From NCBI RefSeq assembly GCF_003605195.1, contig NZ_QYOS01000024.1:1-64000 (forward strand): 64,000 nucleotides of DNA, given 5' to 3'. Made by a program: the position numbers and the translations under genes. This DNA comes from Aurantiacibacter odishensis. Lineage in GTDB: Bacteria > Pseudomonadota > Alphaproteobacteria > Sphingomonadales > Sphingomonadaceae. The notes beneath the pieces were generated by a model. The model was not told where the DNA came from, made no database searches, and saw only the letters and a program-made list of their open reading frames with translations. This document shows, piece by piece, positions 36,203 through 45,291 of the stretch; within the stretch, counting starts at the first letter, position 1, and each line of letters begins with the position of its first letter.

Positions 36203-37189
36203 TTACTCCGTCAGCAATGCCAGCAACGCGAAGCTCGCCAGCCAGTGCGAGCCCATGTAGTCGCCGTCGATCGCTTCCAGCGAAGCGGCGAAGTGCTCGT
36301 CCGCGAGGGCCCGCATCCTATTGGCGCGGGGACTGTCGAGGCCCGGCGCAATGCTGCGCAAGGCCCATGCCCGGCTGAGGTTGAGACCGTCGAGGTGCGC
36401 CATCTTGCCGTCCGTCGGGTCCGACACCGTCACAGGGGCGCAGGACGTTTGCAGCCAACCGCCTTCCGGCAGGACGCGGCCGAACCATTCGGCGAAATCG
36501 GCAGGCGGCATCACCCGCTGCATCAGCAGGGCGACCGAAAGCACCGGAGAGAGGAAGGAATCGCCGCCGATGTCCCAGCCGCGATACTCTTCCAAATCGC
36601 CGAAGTTCGCGTCCGCATAGTCCGCAATCAGGTTCTTCAATTTCGGATCGAAGGCGTCGGCCCACTCGTGCGCCAGCGTCAGCGCGAAGGCCGTATTGGC
36701 GTGGGTGCCGGTGGTAATCGGCCAGGTAAGCTTGGGGAGGTAATCCGCGAAACCGGCAGCGAAGTGGCGGGCGAGCGGCTCCAGCAGGCCCGCCCAGTCG
36801 CGGTCCGAATGGCGGCTCGCTTCGAGATGCAGGTAGAGGAACCACGCCCAGCCGTAGGGCCTCTCGAACCCCCGCGATTCCGGGCGCTGCGCATAGGCGA
36901 GTTCGGCGGCTAGCTTGTCCGGCGTGAATGTTCCGTCTGCGAGGGCGGAGATGTCTTTCGCTTCCGAAGCATCCGGGAACAGACGGCGCAGGGTCAGCAA
37001 CGTCCACCAGCTGTGCACGCACGAATGCCAGTCGAAACTGCCGTAGAAAGCCGGGTGCAGTTCGCGCGGGGTCCTCGCATCGGTATTGCATCCAAGCACG
37101 TGCCCGAGCGAGTTGGGATATTCCTGCCCCACGTGGCCCAGCGCGGTGCGGGCGAAGCGGCGGGCGAGCGGTTCGTCCAGTGCCCTCAT
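36203..37189 (-). CDS. DUF2891 family protein
   Basis: This 328-residue soluble protein matches DUF2891 from its first residues: HPAFYGSFDWHSCVHSWW near the N-terminus, FERPYGWAWFLYLH, TGTHANTAFALTLA and GGDSFLSPVLS, and MGSHWLASFALLAL at the end. The many aromatic and histidine motifs and helical pattern suggest an alpha/alpha-toroid-like fold, but the function is unknown to me. The ATG at 37189 overlaps the stop of the 5-oxoprolinase gene as ATGA, so both are translated from one message. The longer open frame upstream of 37189 is shadow. Confidence 0.85.
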   Translation of the reverse strand: MRALDEPLARRFARTALGHVGQEYPNSLGHVLGCNTDARTPRELHPAFYGSFDWHSCVHSWWTLLTLRRLFPDASEAKDISALADGTFTPDKLAAELAYAQRPESRGFERPYGWAWFLYLHLEASRHSDRDWAGLLEPLARHFAAGFADYLPKLTWPITTGTHANTAFALTLAHEWADAFDPKLKNLIADYADANFGDLEEYRGWDIGGDSFLSPVLSVALLMQRVMPPADFAEWFGRVLPEGGWLQTSCAPVTVSDPTDGKMAHLDGLNLSRAWALRSIAPGLDSPRANRMRALADEHFAASLEAIDGDYMGSHWLASFALLALLTE

Positions 37190-40100
37190 GCCTTGCCGTA
37201 GCCTCCGCCGCCCGGCGTGCGGATCACGATCATGTCGCCCGGTGCCATGTCCGCGCCGCCGGTCGCGCCAAGGTCGAGCACCGAACCATCGGCGCGTTCG
37301 ACGAAGGTTTCTCCGGGCAGCGCATCTCCCCCGCCTGCAATGCCGCGCGGGGGCACCTTGCGGCGGTTGGCGAGGATCTGTGCGCGCATCGGCTCCGTGA
37401 AGCGGATCGCCCGCTCCACCCCTTCGCCGCCGTGCCACTTGCCTGTGCCGCCCGAGCCTGAGCGGATGGCAAACCTCTCGACGCGAACGGGCAGTCGGGT
37501 TTCCAGTACTTCGGGATCGGTGAGGCGCGAATTGGTCATGTTGGTCTGCACGGCGTCGGTGCCGTGATGGCCCCCACTCGTGCCGTAACTGCCCGCGCCG
37601 GATCCACCGGCGATGGTCTCGTAATACTGGCGGGTGTCGTCGCCGAACGTGAAGTTATTCATCGTACCTTGTGACGGGGCGAGAGCACCAAGTGCAGCGA
37701 AGACGGCGTCGGTCACGACCTGGCTGGTCTCCACGTTGCCCGCCACCACGGCAGCGGGCGGCCGGGGCGCGAGCATCGAGCCTTCGGGCACGACGATTTC
37801 CACCGGGCGCAGGCAGCCGTCGTTCAGCGGAATGTCGTCGTCTATCAGGCAGCGCAGGCAATAGAGCACGGCAGCGCGGGTGATGGCGGCTGGCGCATTG
37901 AAGTTGTTCGGCAACTGTTCGCTGGTGCCTGTGAAATCGAAACGTGCGGTCTGTGCCTCGCGGTCGATGCTCACCGCCACGCAAACCGAAGCGCCGTTGT
38001 CCATCTCGTAGGCGAAGCTGCCGGAGTTCAGCCGCTCCACCAGCGCGCGCACGGCGGCCTCGCCGTGGTCCAGCGCGTGTCCCATGTAGGCTCTCACCAC
38101 GTCGCGGCCATGCTCGCTGGCGGCATCGGCCAGCAGGTCCGCCCCGCGCGCGCAGGCGGCCAGCTGGGCCTTGAGATCCGACAGGTTGCGTGCAGGGTTT
38201 CGCGCCGGGTATTCGCCGGAGGTGAGCAACTCGCGCAGGTCTTCGGCGCAGAAGCGCCCCTTGTCCACCAGCAACACGTCGTCCAGCCGCACGCCTTCCT
38301 CGGCGATGCTGGCGCTGTCGGGCGGCATGGAGCCGGGCGCGGTGCCGCCGATATCGGCATGGTGTCCGCGTGCAGCGACGAAGGCGTCGGGCTGCGTGCT
38401 GTCATCGGACAGGAACACCGGCACGATCACCGTCACGTCCGGCAAATGGGTGCCGCCCGCATAAGGATCGTTGAGGCAGTAGGCATCGCCGCGCCGGATG
38501 CCGCGCTCGCTGCCTGCACGGTTCTCCACGATCCGCCGAATGCTGGCCGACATCGAACCGAGGTGCACCGGAATGTGCGGCGCATTGGCGATAAGTTCGC
38601 CTTCGCCGGTGAACAGCGCGCAGGAGAAATCCAGCCGCTCCTTGATGTTCACCGAGCTGGCCGTGCTTTCCAGCACCACGCCCATTTCTTCGGCAATGGC
38701 CATGAACATGTTGTTGAACACGGCAAGGCGGATGGGATCCACCTTCGTTCCCGCGACACGCGTATGCTGGCGGGGCGCGGTGCGCTTCAGAATCAGAGAT
38801 CCGTCCTCGGCCAGTGTCGCGCGCCAGCCTTGTTCGACGATAGTGGTGGAGCCTGTATCAGGGATCATCGCCGGGCCATCGAGAGACTGGCCGGGGGTGA
38901 GCGATCCGCGCTTTTCGACGACCGCCTGCTCTGCCAGCCCGCCGCTCATGCCGCGACCCTCCACGCTCAGCGCTTCGAGCACGATGGGCGCGTCCTCGTC
39001 CGACCAGCCGAAGCGGCGGCGGTGCTGTTCGCGAAAGCCCGCACCGGCCTCGTCCGACAGCGGCAGGTCGAGCGTGGTGTCGCTGCCCTCGAACCGCAGC
39101 CGCATCCGGGGGATGAGTTCGATGTTGTCCTTCGCGATTCCCTGCGCGGTCAGGTCGTGGGTAACGGTGCTTTCAAGCTCTGCCAGCGCCTCGGAAAAAT
39201 CCTCTGTCAGCGGGCGGACCACGCCCGCCTCGCGCATGGAAACCACGGGGGCAAGGCCGATGCCGTAGGCGGACAGCATGCCCGCCAGCGGGTGTACCAG
39301 CACGGTCTCGATACCCAGCTCGTCCGCCACGCGGCAGGCGAACTGCCCACCCGCACCGCCGAAGCAGGCCAGGGCATGGGTTGTCACGTCGTGCCCGCGC
39401 GCAGTCGAGATGGTGCGGATAGCATTGGCCATCTCGTCCACTGCCAAGGTGAGGAAACCTTCGGCCAGGTCCTTTCGCGACATGGGTTCGGGCAGTTGCG
39501 CAATGATCCCGTCGATCCGGTTGGCCGAGGCTTCCGGATCGAGCGGCTGGTCGCCCTGGGGTCCGAACACCTTGGGAAATTCGGCAGGATCGATGCGGCC
39601 TAGCACGAGATTGCAATCGGTGACGGTCAGCGGGCCGCCCTTGCGATAGCAGGCAGGGCCGGGGTCCGCGCCCGCGCTTGCCGGGCCGACGCGCAGGGAC
39701 TGGCCGTCGAACCGGCAGATCGAGCCCCCGCCCGCCGCCACGGTATGCACCTGCATCATCGGCGCGGCGATGCGAATGCCCGCTACAACGCTGTCGCCGG
39801 TGCGCTCGTATTCGCCGGAATAGTGGCACACGTCGGTGCTGGTGCCGCCCATGTCGAAACCGATCAGCTTGTCGTATCCCAGCGCCTCGGCTGTCTGCAC
39901 CATGCCGACGACACCGCCTGCCGGGCCGGATAGGACGGCATCCTTCCCGCGAAAGGCGCGCGCATCGGCAAGTCCGCCGTTCGATTGCATGAAGCGCAAG
40001 CTGCCGTGTTCGGGCAGGCGCTCCGCCAGTTGTTCGACGTACTGCCGGATGACGGGCGAGAGGTAGGCATCGGCCACGCTGGTATCGCCGCGAGGCACCA

Positions 40101-40689
40101 GCTTGATGAGCGGCGAGACTTCGTGGCTGGAGCTGACCTGCGTGAATCCGAGTTCGCGGGCAATCCCTGCCAGATGCTTCTCGTGATCCTGATAATGCCA
40201 GCCGTGCATGAGCACTATGGCGAGCGCTTCGTAGCCTTCGTCGCGCAAGGCCTTCAGGTCGCTCTTGGCAGCGGCTTCGTCCAGCGGCACCAGCACCTCG
40301 CCATCCGCGCCCACGCGTTCGGCAATCTCGACAGTGCGACTTTCCAGCCGCTCCGGCTTCACGATGTGGCGCGCAAATATGTCGGGCCGCGCCTGGTTGC
40401 CGATCTTCAGCGCGTCGGCATGACCCTTCGTGATCGCCAGCGCTACTCTTTCGCCCTCACGCTCCAAAAGGGCGTTGGTGGCGATAGTCGTGCCGATGCG
40501 CAGCTCGGCAATCGCGCCTTCGCCGTGCTCGGCCATCAAACGCCGAACCGCCTCGCTTGCGGCATCGGGATATTGCTCCGGATTGCTGGAAAGAAGCTTG
40601 GTGGTGACGATCTCGCCCGCAGGCGTCTGGGCCACGACATCGGTGAACGTGCCGCCGCGATCTATGGCGAAGCGATAGGATCCGGTCAT
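37186..40689 (-). CDS. 5-oxoprolinase, ATP-dependent (fused HyuA/HyuB)
   Basis: This 1167-residue enzyme converts 5-oxoproline to glutamate with ATP. The N-terminal hydantoinase A/oxoprolinase half has the ATPase start FAIDRGGTFTDVVAQTP and GFDMGGTSTDVCHY, and the C-terminal hydantoinase B half (from about 660) includes MFMAIAEEMGVVLEST, NDPYAGGTHLPDV and a closing GGGGYGKA. Full-length fused forms like this resemble OplAH of eukaryotes and many bacteria. A close relative acts on hydantoins, so the substrate is not wholly certain. It is the first gene of a two-gene operon with DUF2891; the next gene upstream is the divergent sulfatase, about 100 bases away. Confidence 0.9.
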   Translation of the reverse strand: MTGSYRFAIDRGGTFTDVVAQTPAGEIVTTKLLSSNPEQYPDAASEAVRRLMAEHGEGAIAELRIGTTIATNALLEREGERVALAITKGHADALKIGNQARPDIFARHIVKPERLESRTVEIAERVGADGEVLVPLDEAAAKSDLKALRDEGYEALAIVLMHGWHYQDHEKHLAGIARELGFTQVSSSHEVSPLIKLVPRGDTSVADAYLSPVIRQYVEQLAERLPEHGSLRFMQSNGGLADARAFRGKDAVLSGPAGGVVGMVQTAEALGYDKLIGFDMGGTSTDVCHYSGEYERTGDSVVAGIRIAAPMMQVHTVAAGGGSICRFDGQSLRVGPASAGADPGPACYRKGGPLTVTDCNLVLGRIDPAEFPKVFGPQGDQPLDPEASANRIDGIIAQLPEPMSRKDLAEGFLTLAVDEMANAIRTISTARGHDVTTHALACFGGAGGQFACRVADELGIETVLVHPLAGMLSAYGIGLAPVVSMREAGVVRPLTEDFSEALAELESTVTHDLTAQGIAKDNIELIPRMRLRFEGSDTTLDLPLSDEAGAGFREQHRRRFGWSDEDAPIVLEALSVEGRGMSGGLAEQAVVEKRGSLTPGQSLDGPAMIPDTGSTTIVEQGWRATLAEDGSLILKRTAPRQHTRVAGTKVDPIRLAVFNNMFMAIAEEMGVVLESTASSVNIKERLDFSCALFTGEGELIANAPHIPVHLGSMSASIRRIVENRAGSERGIRRGDAYCLNDPYAGGTHLPDVTVIVPVFLSDDSTQPDAFVAARGHHADIGGTAPGSMPPDSASIAEEGVRLDDVLLVDKGRFCAEDLRELLTSGEYPARNPARNLSDLKAQLAACARGADLLADAASEHGRDVVRAYMGHALDHGEAAVRALVERLNSGSFAYEMDNGASVCVAVSIDREAQTARFDFTGTSEQLPNNFNAPAAITRAAVLYCLRCLIDDDIPLNDGCLRPVEIVVPEGSMLAPRPPAAVVAGNVETSQVVTDAVFAALGALAPSQGTMNNFTFGDDTRQYYETIAGGSGAGSYGTSGGHHGTDAVQTNMTNSRLTDPEVLETRLPVRVERFAIRSGSGGTGKWHGGEGVERAIRFTEPMRAQILANRRKVPPRGIAGGGDALPGETFVERADGSVLDLGATGGADMAPGDMIVIRTPGGGGYGKA

Positions 40690-40791
40690 GCCTTGCAGCT
40701 AGGGAGGCAGGCCGCGCTTGTCGAGGCGTTGCCTCGAACGCGATTGGCAGGCAAGGTGCGCGGAAAGAACCTGGGAGTGCGGGGAGGCACG

Positions 40792-42210
40792 ATGAGAGGC
40801 GACCAATTCACGCGGCGCGGAGCAATCGGCGCAGCGGGTGCAGCAACGCTGGCGGCAACCGTGCCGGGGGTGGCCCATACGCCAGGGCGCAAGCCCAACT
40901 TCCTTTTCATCATGGCCGACGATCTCGGCTATGCGGACCTCTCCTGCTACGGGCGGAGAGAATACGAAACGCCGGTGCTGGACGGACTGGCGGCGCAGGG
41001 GATGAAGTTCACCCACGGCTATGCCAACTCCGCGGTATGCTCCGCCACCCGCGTGGGCCTGATCACGGGCCGCTACCAGTATCGTCTGCGGGTGGGGCTG
41101 GAAGAACCATTGGGCAACCGCGACCTCGGCCTTGACCCCTTGCACCCCACAATGCCCAGCCTGCTGCGCGATGCGGGTTATCACACGGGTCTTGTCGGCA
41201 AGTGGCATCTGGGTTGGCTGCCAAATTACGGCCCCCAGCTTAGCGGGTACGATGATTTCTGGGGCATTCGCGGCGGCGGGGTGGACTATTTCACGCACAA
41301 GGTCGGCGGCCAGCACGACCTGTGGGATGGCGATACGCCAGTGGAGGAAGTCGGCTACATGACCGATCTGATGGCGGACCGCGCCATCGAATATCTCGAC
41401 GAACGCGCTACGCAGGGCAAGCCCTGGCTGCTTTCCCTGCATTTCACCGCGGCCCACTGGCCGTGGCAGGCCAACAACGCCAAGGGTCGCGCCGAAAGCG
41501 AGCGGCTGGACAGCGGGGGCAACACTATTGAGGGCCACCTCGATATCTATCATTTCGACGGCGGGGACATGGAAACCTACGCCGGCATGGTCACCAGCCT
41601 GGATATGAACGTGGGCCGCGTGCTGGCGCGGCTTGCCGAGCTGGGCATGGAGCAGGACACCGTCGTTGTGTTCACCAGCGACAACGGCGGAGAGCGTTTC
41701 AGCGACAACTGGCCGTTCACCGGCATCAAGACGGAACTGCTGGAAGGCGGGATGCGCGTACCGTTTATCGTCAAGTGGCCGGGCCTGACCCTGCCGGGTA
41801 CGGAGACCGACGTGCCTGCCCTTTCGATGGACTTCCTCCCCACGTTCCTTGCCGCAGCGAACACCGCCCCGCATCCGGACTATCCCAGCGACGGGGTGGA
41901 CCTGCGCCCGGTTCTGGCAGGCGGCACACTGCCGGAGCGCGCGCTGTTCTGGCGGTTCTGGGCGAAAGACCAGAAGGCGGCGCGTCGCGGGCGTTACAAG
42001 TACCTGTCCATCGACGGGGAGGAATACCTGTTCGACGTGGTGGCTGACCCGCTGGAGCGCGGAAACCTGAAATACCGCGAGGCGGAGATATTCGCCGACC
42101 TGAAAGGCCAGTTCGACGCGTGGAATGCGGGGATGCTGTCCGATCCGGATGCTTCTTCATATCGCTTCACGCCGAAGGAGCTGGCGGATCACTTCGGCTG
42201 GGACAGCTGA
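40792..42210 (+). CDS. Sulfatase (formylglycine-type), Tat-exported
   Basis: This 472-residue sulfatase has a twin-arginine signal (FTRRGAIGAAGAATLAA) and the alkaline-phosphatase-like fold. Metal-binding aspartates lie in IMADDLGYADLS (D43, D44) and VFTSDNGGE; the cysteine that becomes formylglycine is C83 in C-S-A-T-R. ATG 40792 follows ggggaggcacg; the longer frame to the left is antisense to the oxoprolinase. It hydrolyses sulphate esters in the periplasm; substrate unknown. The formylglycine-generating enzyme is not in the window. A terminator follows at 42230-42270. Confidence 0.9.
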   Translation: MRGDQFTRRGAIGAAGAATLAATVPGVAHTPGRKPNFLFIMADDLGYADLSCYGRREYETPVLDGLAAQGMKFTHGYANSAVCSATRVGLITGRYQYRLRVGLEEPLGNRDLGLDPLHPTMPSLLRDAGYHTGLVGKWHLGWLPNYGPQLSGYDDFWGIRGGGVDYFTHKVGGQHDLWDGDTPVEEVGYMTDLMADRAIEYLDERATQGKPWLLSLHFTAAHWPWQANNAKGRAESERLDSGGNTIEGHLDIYHFDGGDMETYAGMVTSLDMNVGRVLARLAELGMEQDTVVVFTSDNGGERFSDNWPFTGIKTELLEGGMRVPFIVKWPGLTLPGTETDVPALSMDFLPTFLAAANTAPHPDYPSDGVDLRPVLAGGTLPERALFWRFWAKDQKAARRGRYKYLSIDGEEYLFDVVADPLERGNLKYREAEIFADLKGQFDAWNAGMLSDPDASSYRFTPKELADHFGWDS

Positions 42211-42229
42211 TCGGCAGCTCTGAAGCACG

Positions 42230-42270
42230 AAAAAGCCCCGCTTGCCTTGTGGCTCGCGGGGCTCTTTTTC
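42230..42270. terminator. Bidirectional rho-independent terminator
   Basis: AGCCCCGC (42234-42241) pairs with GCGGGGCT (42256-42263). CTTTTTC follows on the plus strand, and AAAAA before the stem reads as T on the minus strand, so it can end both the sulfatase transcript and the convergent DUF2171 transcript. Confidence 0.87.
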
Positions 42271-42301
42271 CTGACCTTTAGGTCTGATCGTCGGTAATTC
42301 C

Positions 42302-42526
42302 TCAGGAGGCGAGGCCGACGGGGATGGTTGCATCCTGCTTCAGGTAGACGCGATTGTCATCGATGCGTTCAACGGCGTCGAGCGGCATATAGTGATGCAT
42401 GTCGTCCTTGCTGTCCGAACGGGTCAGCTTGATCTTGTCATCCTGAACGTCGTCCACGGTTCCGAGGTGCTGACCTTCGAAATTGGTGACTTCCATATGT
42501 TCCTTGATGCGGAGCTTCTCAAACAT
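42302..42526 (-). CDS. DUF2171 family small protein
   Basis: This 74-residue cytoplasmic protein matches DUF2171: LRIKEHMEVTNFEGQHLGTVDDV, DKIKLTRSDS and HHYMPLDAVERIDDNRVYL, a small beta-barrel with a PRC-barrel-like look. The ATG at 42526 is preceded by gaaaggaaatatc; a frame extending to 42565 has no support. The family is common in Sphingomonadales and often stress-associated in annotation, though I know of no defined function. It is the last gene before the shared terminator and stands alone. Confidence 0.85.
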   Translation of the reverse strand: MFEKLRIKEHMEVTNFEGQHLGTVDDVQDDKIKLTRSDSKDDMHHYMPLDAVERIDDNRVYLKQDATIPVGLAS

Positions 42527-42709
42527 GATATTTCCTTTCGTTTTTATCAGCTTACACCCATACAACGGGTGGTCTGGGGTCCCCGTTCCTCGCCTCGTCG
42601 CCGCTCGGCAACGGCCTGTGGAGGGAGCTTTGGCTCGATGCGGAAACGGGCGCGGAAACTCTGGCCAAGGCGGCGCGTATCGCTAGTCTGAGGCTCGAAC
42701 GGAGGGACC

Positions 42710-43444
42710 ATGGCCACCGGCGGATACGGCGCGCGCACAAAACGGCTGAACTGGAAGCTGATCGTCCTGATCGTGATGCTGCACGTGGCGGCGCTCTACG
42801 GCCTCGCCCGTGCGCTGGCGCCCGAATTCACCGCCAGCGTGATCGAGCAGGCGACGTCGATGGTGACAGTGACGGTTTCCACCTATGAGGAGGAGCCGCC
42901 CGAGACCGAGCCGAGCATCTCACCCCCGCAGCCCGACGAGGGCGCGGCAGCGGAAGCCGGCAAGGAGGCCGTCGCTCGCGAGGTGGTAGCCCCGCCGCAG
43001 CCCCTGCCACGACCAAGCCCAGCGCCGCGCGCAAGTTCGACCGGCGCTGCCAACACTTCCGGCGCGGCGGACAGCGGCGATGGCACCGGCGCGGGCGGCA
43101 GCGGCGATAGCACCGGCAGCGGGCGCAGCGGATCGGGGCAGGGCGGCGCGGTAGCAGTCGGCCCCTCGGTGCGTTCGGGGGAATTGAATGAGGCGCGCGA
43201 TTTTCCCGTGCCCGAAGGCGGGCGCGCGGCGCGGTTCGGCAAATCCGTGACGGTGCATTTCACCGTCACCACCGACGGCAGGGCGCGCAATTGCTCGGTC
43301 GCCAGCACGCAGGTCGATGCCGCCACCACCGCGCGGGTCTGCCCGCTGGTGACAGAGCGTATCCGTTTCAACCCGGCGACCGCGCGCGATGGCACGCCGG
43401 TGGAAGCGCGGTACGGTTACCGTGTGGATTTTCGGGCCCGATAG
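42710..43444 (+). CDS. TonB-family energy transducer
   Basis: This 244-residue protein has one N-terminal membrane helix (LIVLIVMLHVAALYGLARAL), a proline- and glutamate-rich then glycine/serine-rich periplasmic linker (about 60-150), and a C-terminal TonB domain ending YGYRVDFRAR, with CSVASTQVDAATTARVCPLV inside. Two cysteines of the domain may form a disulphide. It links proton-motive force to outer-membrane transport. No ExbB/ExbD genes are adjacent. The start follows ggagggacc. It precedes manC by 46 bases on the same strand. Confidence 0.87.
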   Translation: MATGGYGARTKRLNWKLIVLIVMLHVAALYGLARALAPEFTASVIEQATSMVTVTVSTYEEEPPETEPSISPPQPDEGAAAEAGKEAVAREVVAPPQPLPRPSPAPRASSTGAANTSGAADSGDGTGAGGSGDSTGSGRSGSGQGGAVAVGPSVRSGELNEARDFPVPEGGRAARFGKSVTVHFTVTTDGRARNCSVASTQVDAATTARVCPLVTERIRFNPATARDGTPVEARYGYRVDFRAR

Positions 43445-43490
43445 GAGGTTTGTCCTTGCGCCGCGCGCATGAATTCGGGAGGGCTAGGGC

Positions 43491-44519
43491 ATGACCCTTA
43501 TCCATCCGGTAATCCTGTGCGGAGGCAGCGGAACGCGCCTGTGGCCACGTAGCCGCAAGAGCAAGCCCAAGCCCTTCATCCCTCTGGTGGGCGAACAGAC
43601 CCTGTTCGAGGCAACGCTGTCGCGTGTCGCCGATCCGGCGCTGTTCGCGAAGCCGGCCATCGTGACGGGCGAAGCGCACCTGCCGCATGTGGAAGCGCAA
43701 CTGGCGGGCGGTGCATCGATCATCGTGGAGCCGGAAGCGAAGAACACCGCGGCCGCGATTGCGCTGGCCGCTGCCCGGTTACCAGAAGATGCTGTGATGC
43801 TTGTGTGCCCCAGCGACCATTACATCGGCAAGGTGCCCGCCTTTCACGAGGCGGTGCAGGCCGCAGCCGCGCTGGCGCGGCAGGATTACATGGTCGCTTT
43901 CGGCATCACGCCCACCGCGCCCGAAACCGGCTTCGGCTATATCCGCAGGGGGGCGGCTCTCGACGGCGGATTTGCCGTCGCCCAGTTCGTCGAGAAGCCG
44001 GACCTGGAGCGCGCCATGCAATTCCTCGCGTCCGGAGAGTATAGCTGGAACGGCGGTATCTTCATGTTTCGCGCAGGCGCTTTCATGGCGGAACTCGCCC
44101 GGCATCGCCCGGCACTGGCGGAAGCGGTGCGGCGCGCGGTCGACGGTGGCAAAACCGATGGTGCCCGCTTCCATCCCGATACACAGGCCTTTGCCGCAAT
44201 CGAGTCCGAATCCGTCGATTACGCCGTGATGGAAGAGACGGACCGCGCGGCAATGGTGCCCGTCGCGATGGGTTGGTCCGACATCGGCAACTGGCACGCC
44301 CTACGCGATGCGCGCGACGGAGATGGTGATGGCAACCGCACCCGCGGTCCGGTGGAGCTGGTCAATTGCCGCGGCGTGCTGGCCGATAGCGACACCCTGC
44401 GCATCTCCGCCATCGGGCTGGAGAACGTGGCGATCGTGGTGGACGGCGACGAGGTGCTGGTGACGACGATGGAAGGCGCGCAGGCGGTCGGCAAACTGCC
44501 TGGAGCGGCGAACCAGTGA
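43491..44519 (+). CDS. manC: Mannose-1-phosphate guanylyltransferase (short form)
   Basis: This 342-residue nucleotidyltransferase forms GDP-mannose from mannose 1-phosphate and GTP. The signature ILCGGSGTRLWPRSRKSKPKPF is at the N-terminus in pieces, FVEKPDLERAMQFL with the catalytic lysine follows, and DIGNWHALRD is near 265. It lacks the C-terminal isomerase domain found in bifunctional AlgA/ManC, so it is a single-function enzyme for exopolysaccharide or lipopolysaccharide precursors. ATG 43491 follows gggagggctagggc. The stop overlaps the DUF2721 gene's GTG. Confidence 0.92.
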   Translation: MTLIHPVILCGGSGTRLWPRSRKSKPKPFIPLVGEQTLFEATLSRVADPALFAKPAIVTGEAHLPHVEAQLAGGASIIVEPEAKNTAAAIALAAARLPEDAVMLVCPSDHYIGKVPAFHEAVQAAAALARQDYMVAFGITPTAPETGFGYIRRGAALDGGFAVAQFVEKPDLERAMQFLASGEYSWNGGIFMFRAGAFMAELARHRPALAEAVRRAVDGGKTDGARFHPDTQAFAAIESESVDYAVMEETDRAAMVPVAMGWSDIGNWHALRDARDGDGDGNRTRGPVELVNCRGVLADSDTLRISAIGLENVAIVVDGDEVLVTTMEGAQAVGKLPGAANQ

Positions 44520-44986
44520 TAGGTACCATGCCGATGATGGACACCATGATCGCACAGACCATCCAGCTGGCGCTGGCGCCGGTGTTCGTGCTGGTGGCCA
44601 TCGGCAACATCATCGGCACGCTGACGCAGCGGCTGGGGCGCGTGGTGGATCGCAGCCGTCAACTACAGCGCGAACACGGCGAGACAGAGGGCATGGCGCA
44701 TGACGTGCTGGTGCGGGAAATCCGCTCTCTGGACCTGCGCATCGCGTTGATCGGCAGCGCGTTGTTGCGGTTGGTCATGGCCGGCCTTGCCATCGGCATC
44801 ACGGTGGTGCTGCTGTTCGTTGCCGAATTCGCGCACGTGGGCCTGAACTCTGTGGCAGCGGCCACCTTCATCATCGCCATCGGCCTGTTGATGTGGGCGC
44901 TGCTGATCTTCCTGAAGGAAACCCGTGAGGCTGCGCGCGCATTGCGTATCCCCGAGGAATTCCTCGAGAAGGACCGCAAGCTCTAG
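44516..44986 (+). CDS. DUF2721 membrane protein
   Basis: This 156-residue inner-membrane protein has a first helix LALAPVFVLVAIGNIIG, a basic cytoplasmic loop with LTQRLGRVVDRSRQLQ (the family core), and two further helices before a charged C-terminus (EEFLEKDRKL). This is the DUF2721 pattern; the function is unknown to me. GTG 44516 overlaps the manC stop, or ATG 44528 may be used. Its 3' end overlaps the convergent PHA-system gene by 4 bases. Confidence 0.85.
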   Translation: MIGTMPMMDTMIAQTIQLALAPVFVLVAIGNIIGTLTQRLGRVVDRSRQLQREHGETEGMAHDVLVREIRSLDLRIALIGSALLRLVMAGLAIGITVVLLFVAEFAHVGLNSVAAATFIIAIGLLMWALLIFLKETREAARALRIPEEFLEKDRKL

Positions 44987-45291
44987 CCTTTCGGCGCTTC
45001 CAGCATCTTGTGGCCCTGATCGCGGATCGCGGCATCGATCATCGGCTGCAGGAAGCCCAGCGCAGGCGGCAGGATCATGTGGAAGATCACTTTGTCGTCT
45101 TCCACGTCCACGTGGCCCGACAGCATCTGCCCCATGGCATTGATCGACATGGTCATCCGGTCCTCGCTCGGCCAGTTGGTCTGCACGTCGGCCATGCCGC
45201 CGGGAATGTTGTCGCCGATGCGGTGACTGTTCTCGCGCAGGCGGCGGCGCACTTCCTCGCGGCCGAGGCTGTGGGGGATCTCAACGTCCAT
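44983..45291 (-). CDS. Polyhydroxyalkanoic acid system family protein (PHA_gran_rgn)
   Basis: This 102-residue protein starts with VEIPHSLGREEVRRRLRE and has DVQTNWPSEDRMTMSIN, GHVDVEDDKVIFHMILP, the pattern of small proteins annotated as polyhydroxyalkanoate-system or granule-associated. No phaC or phasin gene is in the window, so a storage role is not supported by context. ATG 45291 overlaps the xpaC stop as TGATG, making it the third gene of the telA-xpaC operon, which suggests it may work with the membrane-stress pair. Confidence 0.82.
   Translation of the reverse strand: MDVEIPHSLGREEVRRRLRENSHRIGDNIPGGMADVQTNWPSEDRMTMSINAMGQMLSGHVDVEDDKVIFHMILPPALGFLQPMIDAAIRDQGHKMLEAPKG

Noticed and set aside
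39985-40791. Long N-terminal extension of the sulfatase
   Set aside because: It is antisense to the 5-oxoprolinase and precedes the Tat signal; ATG 40792 has its own ribosome-binding site.
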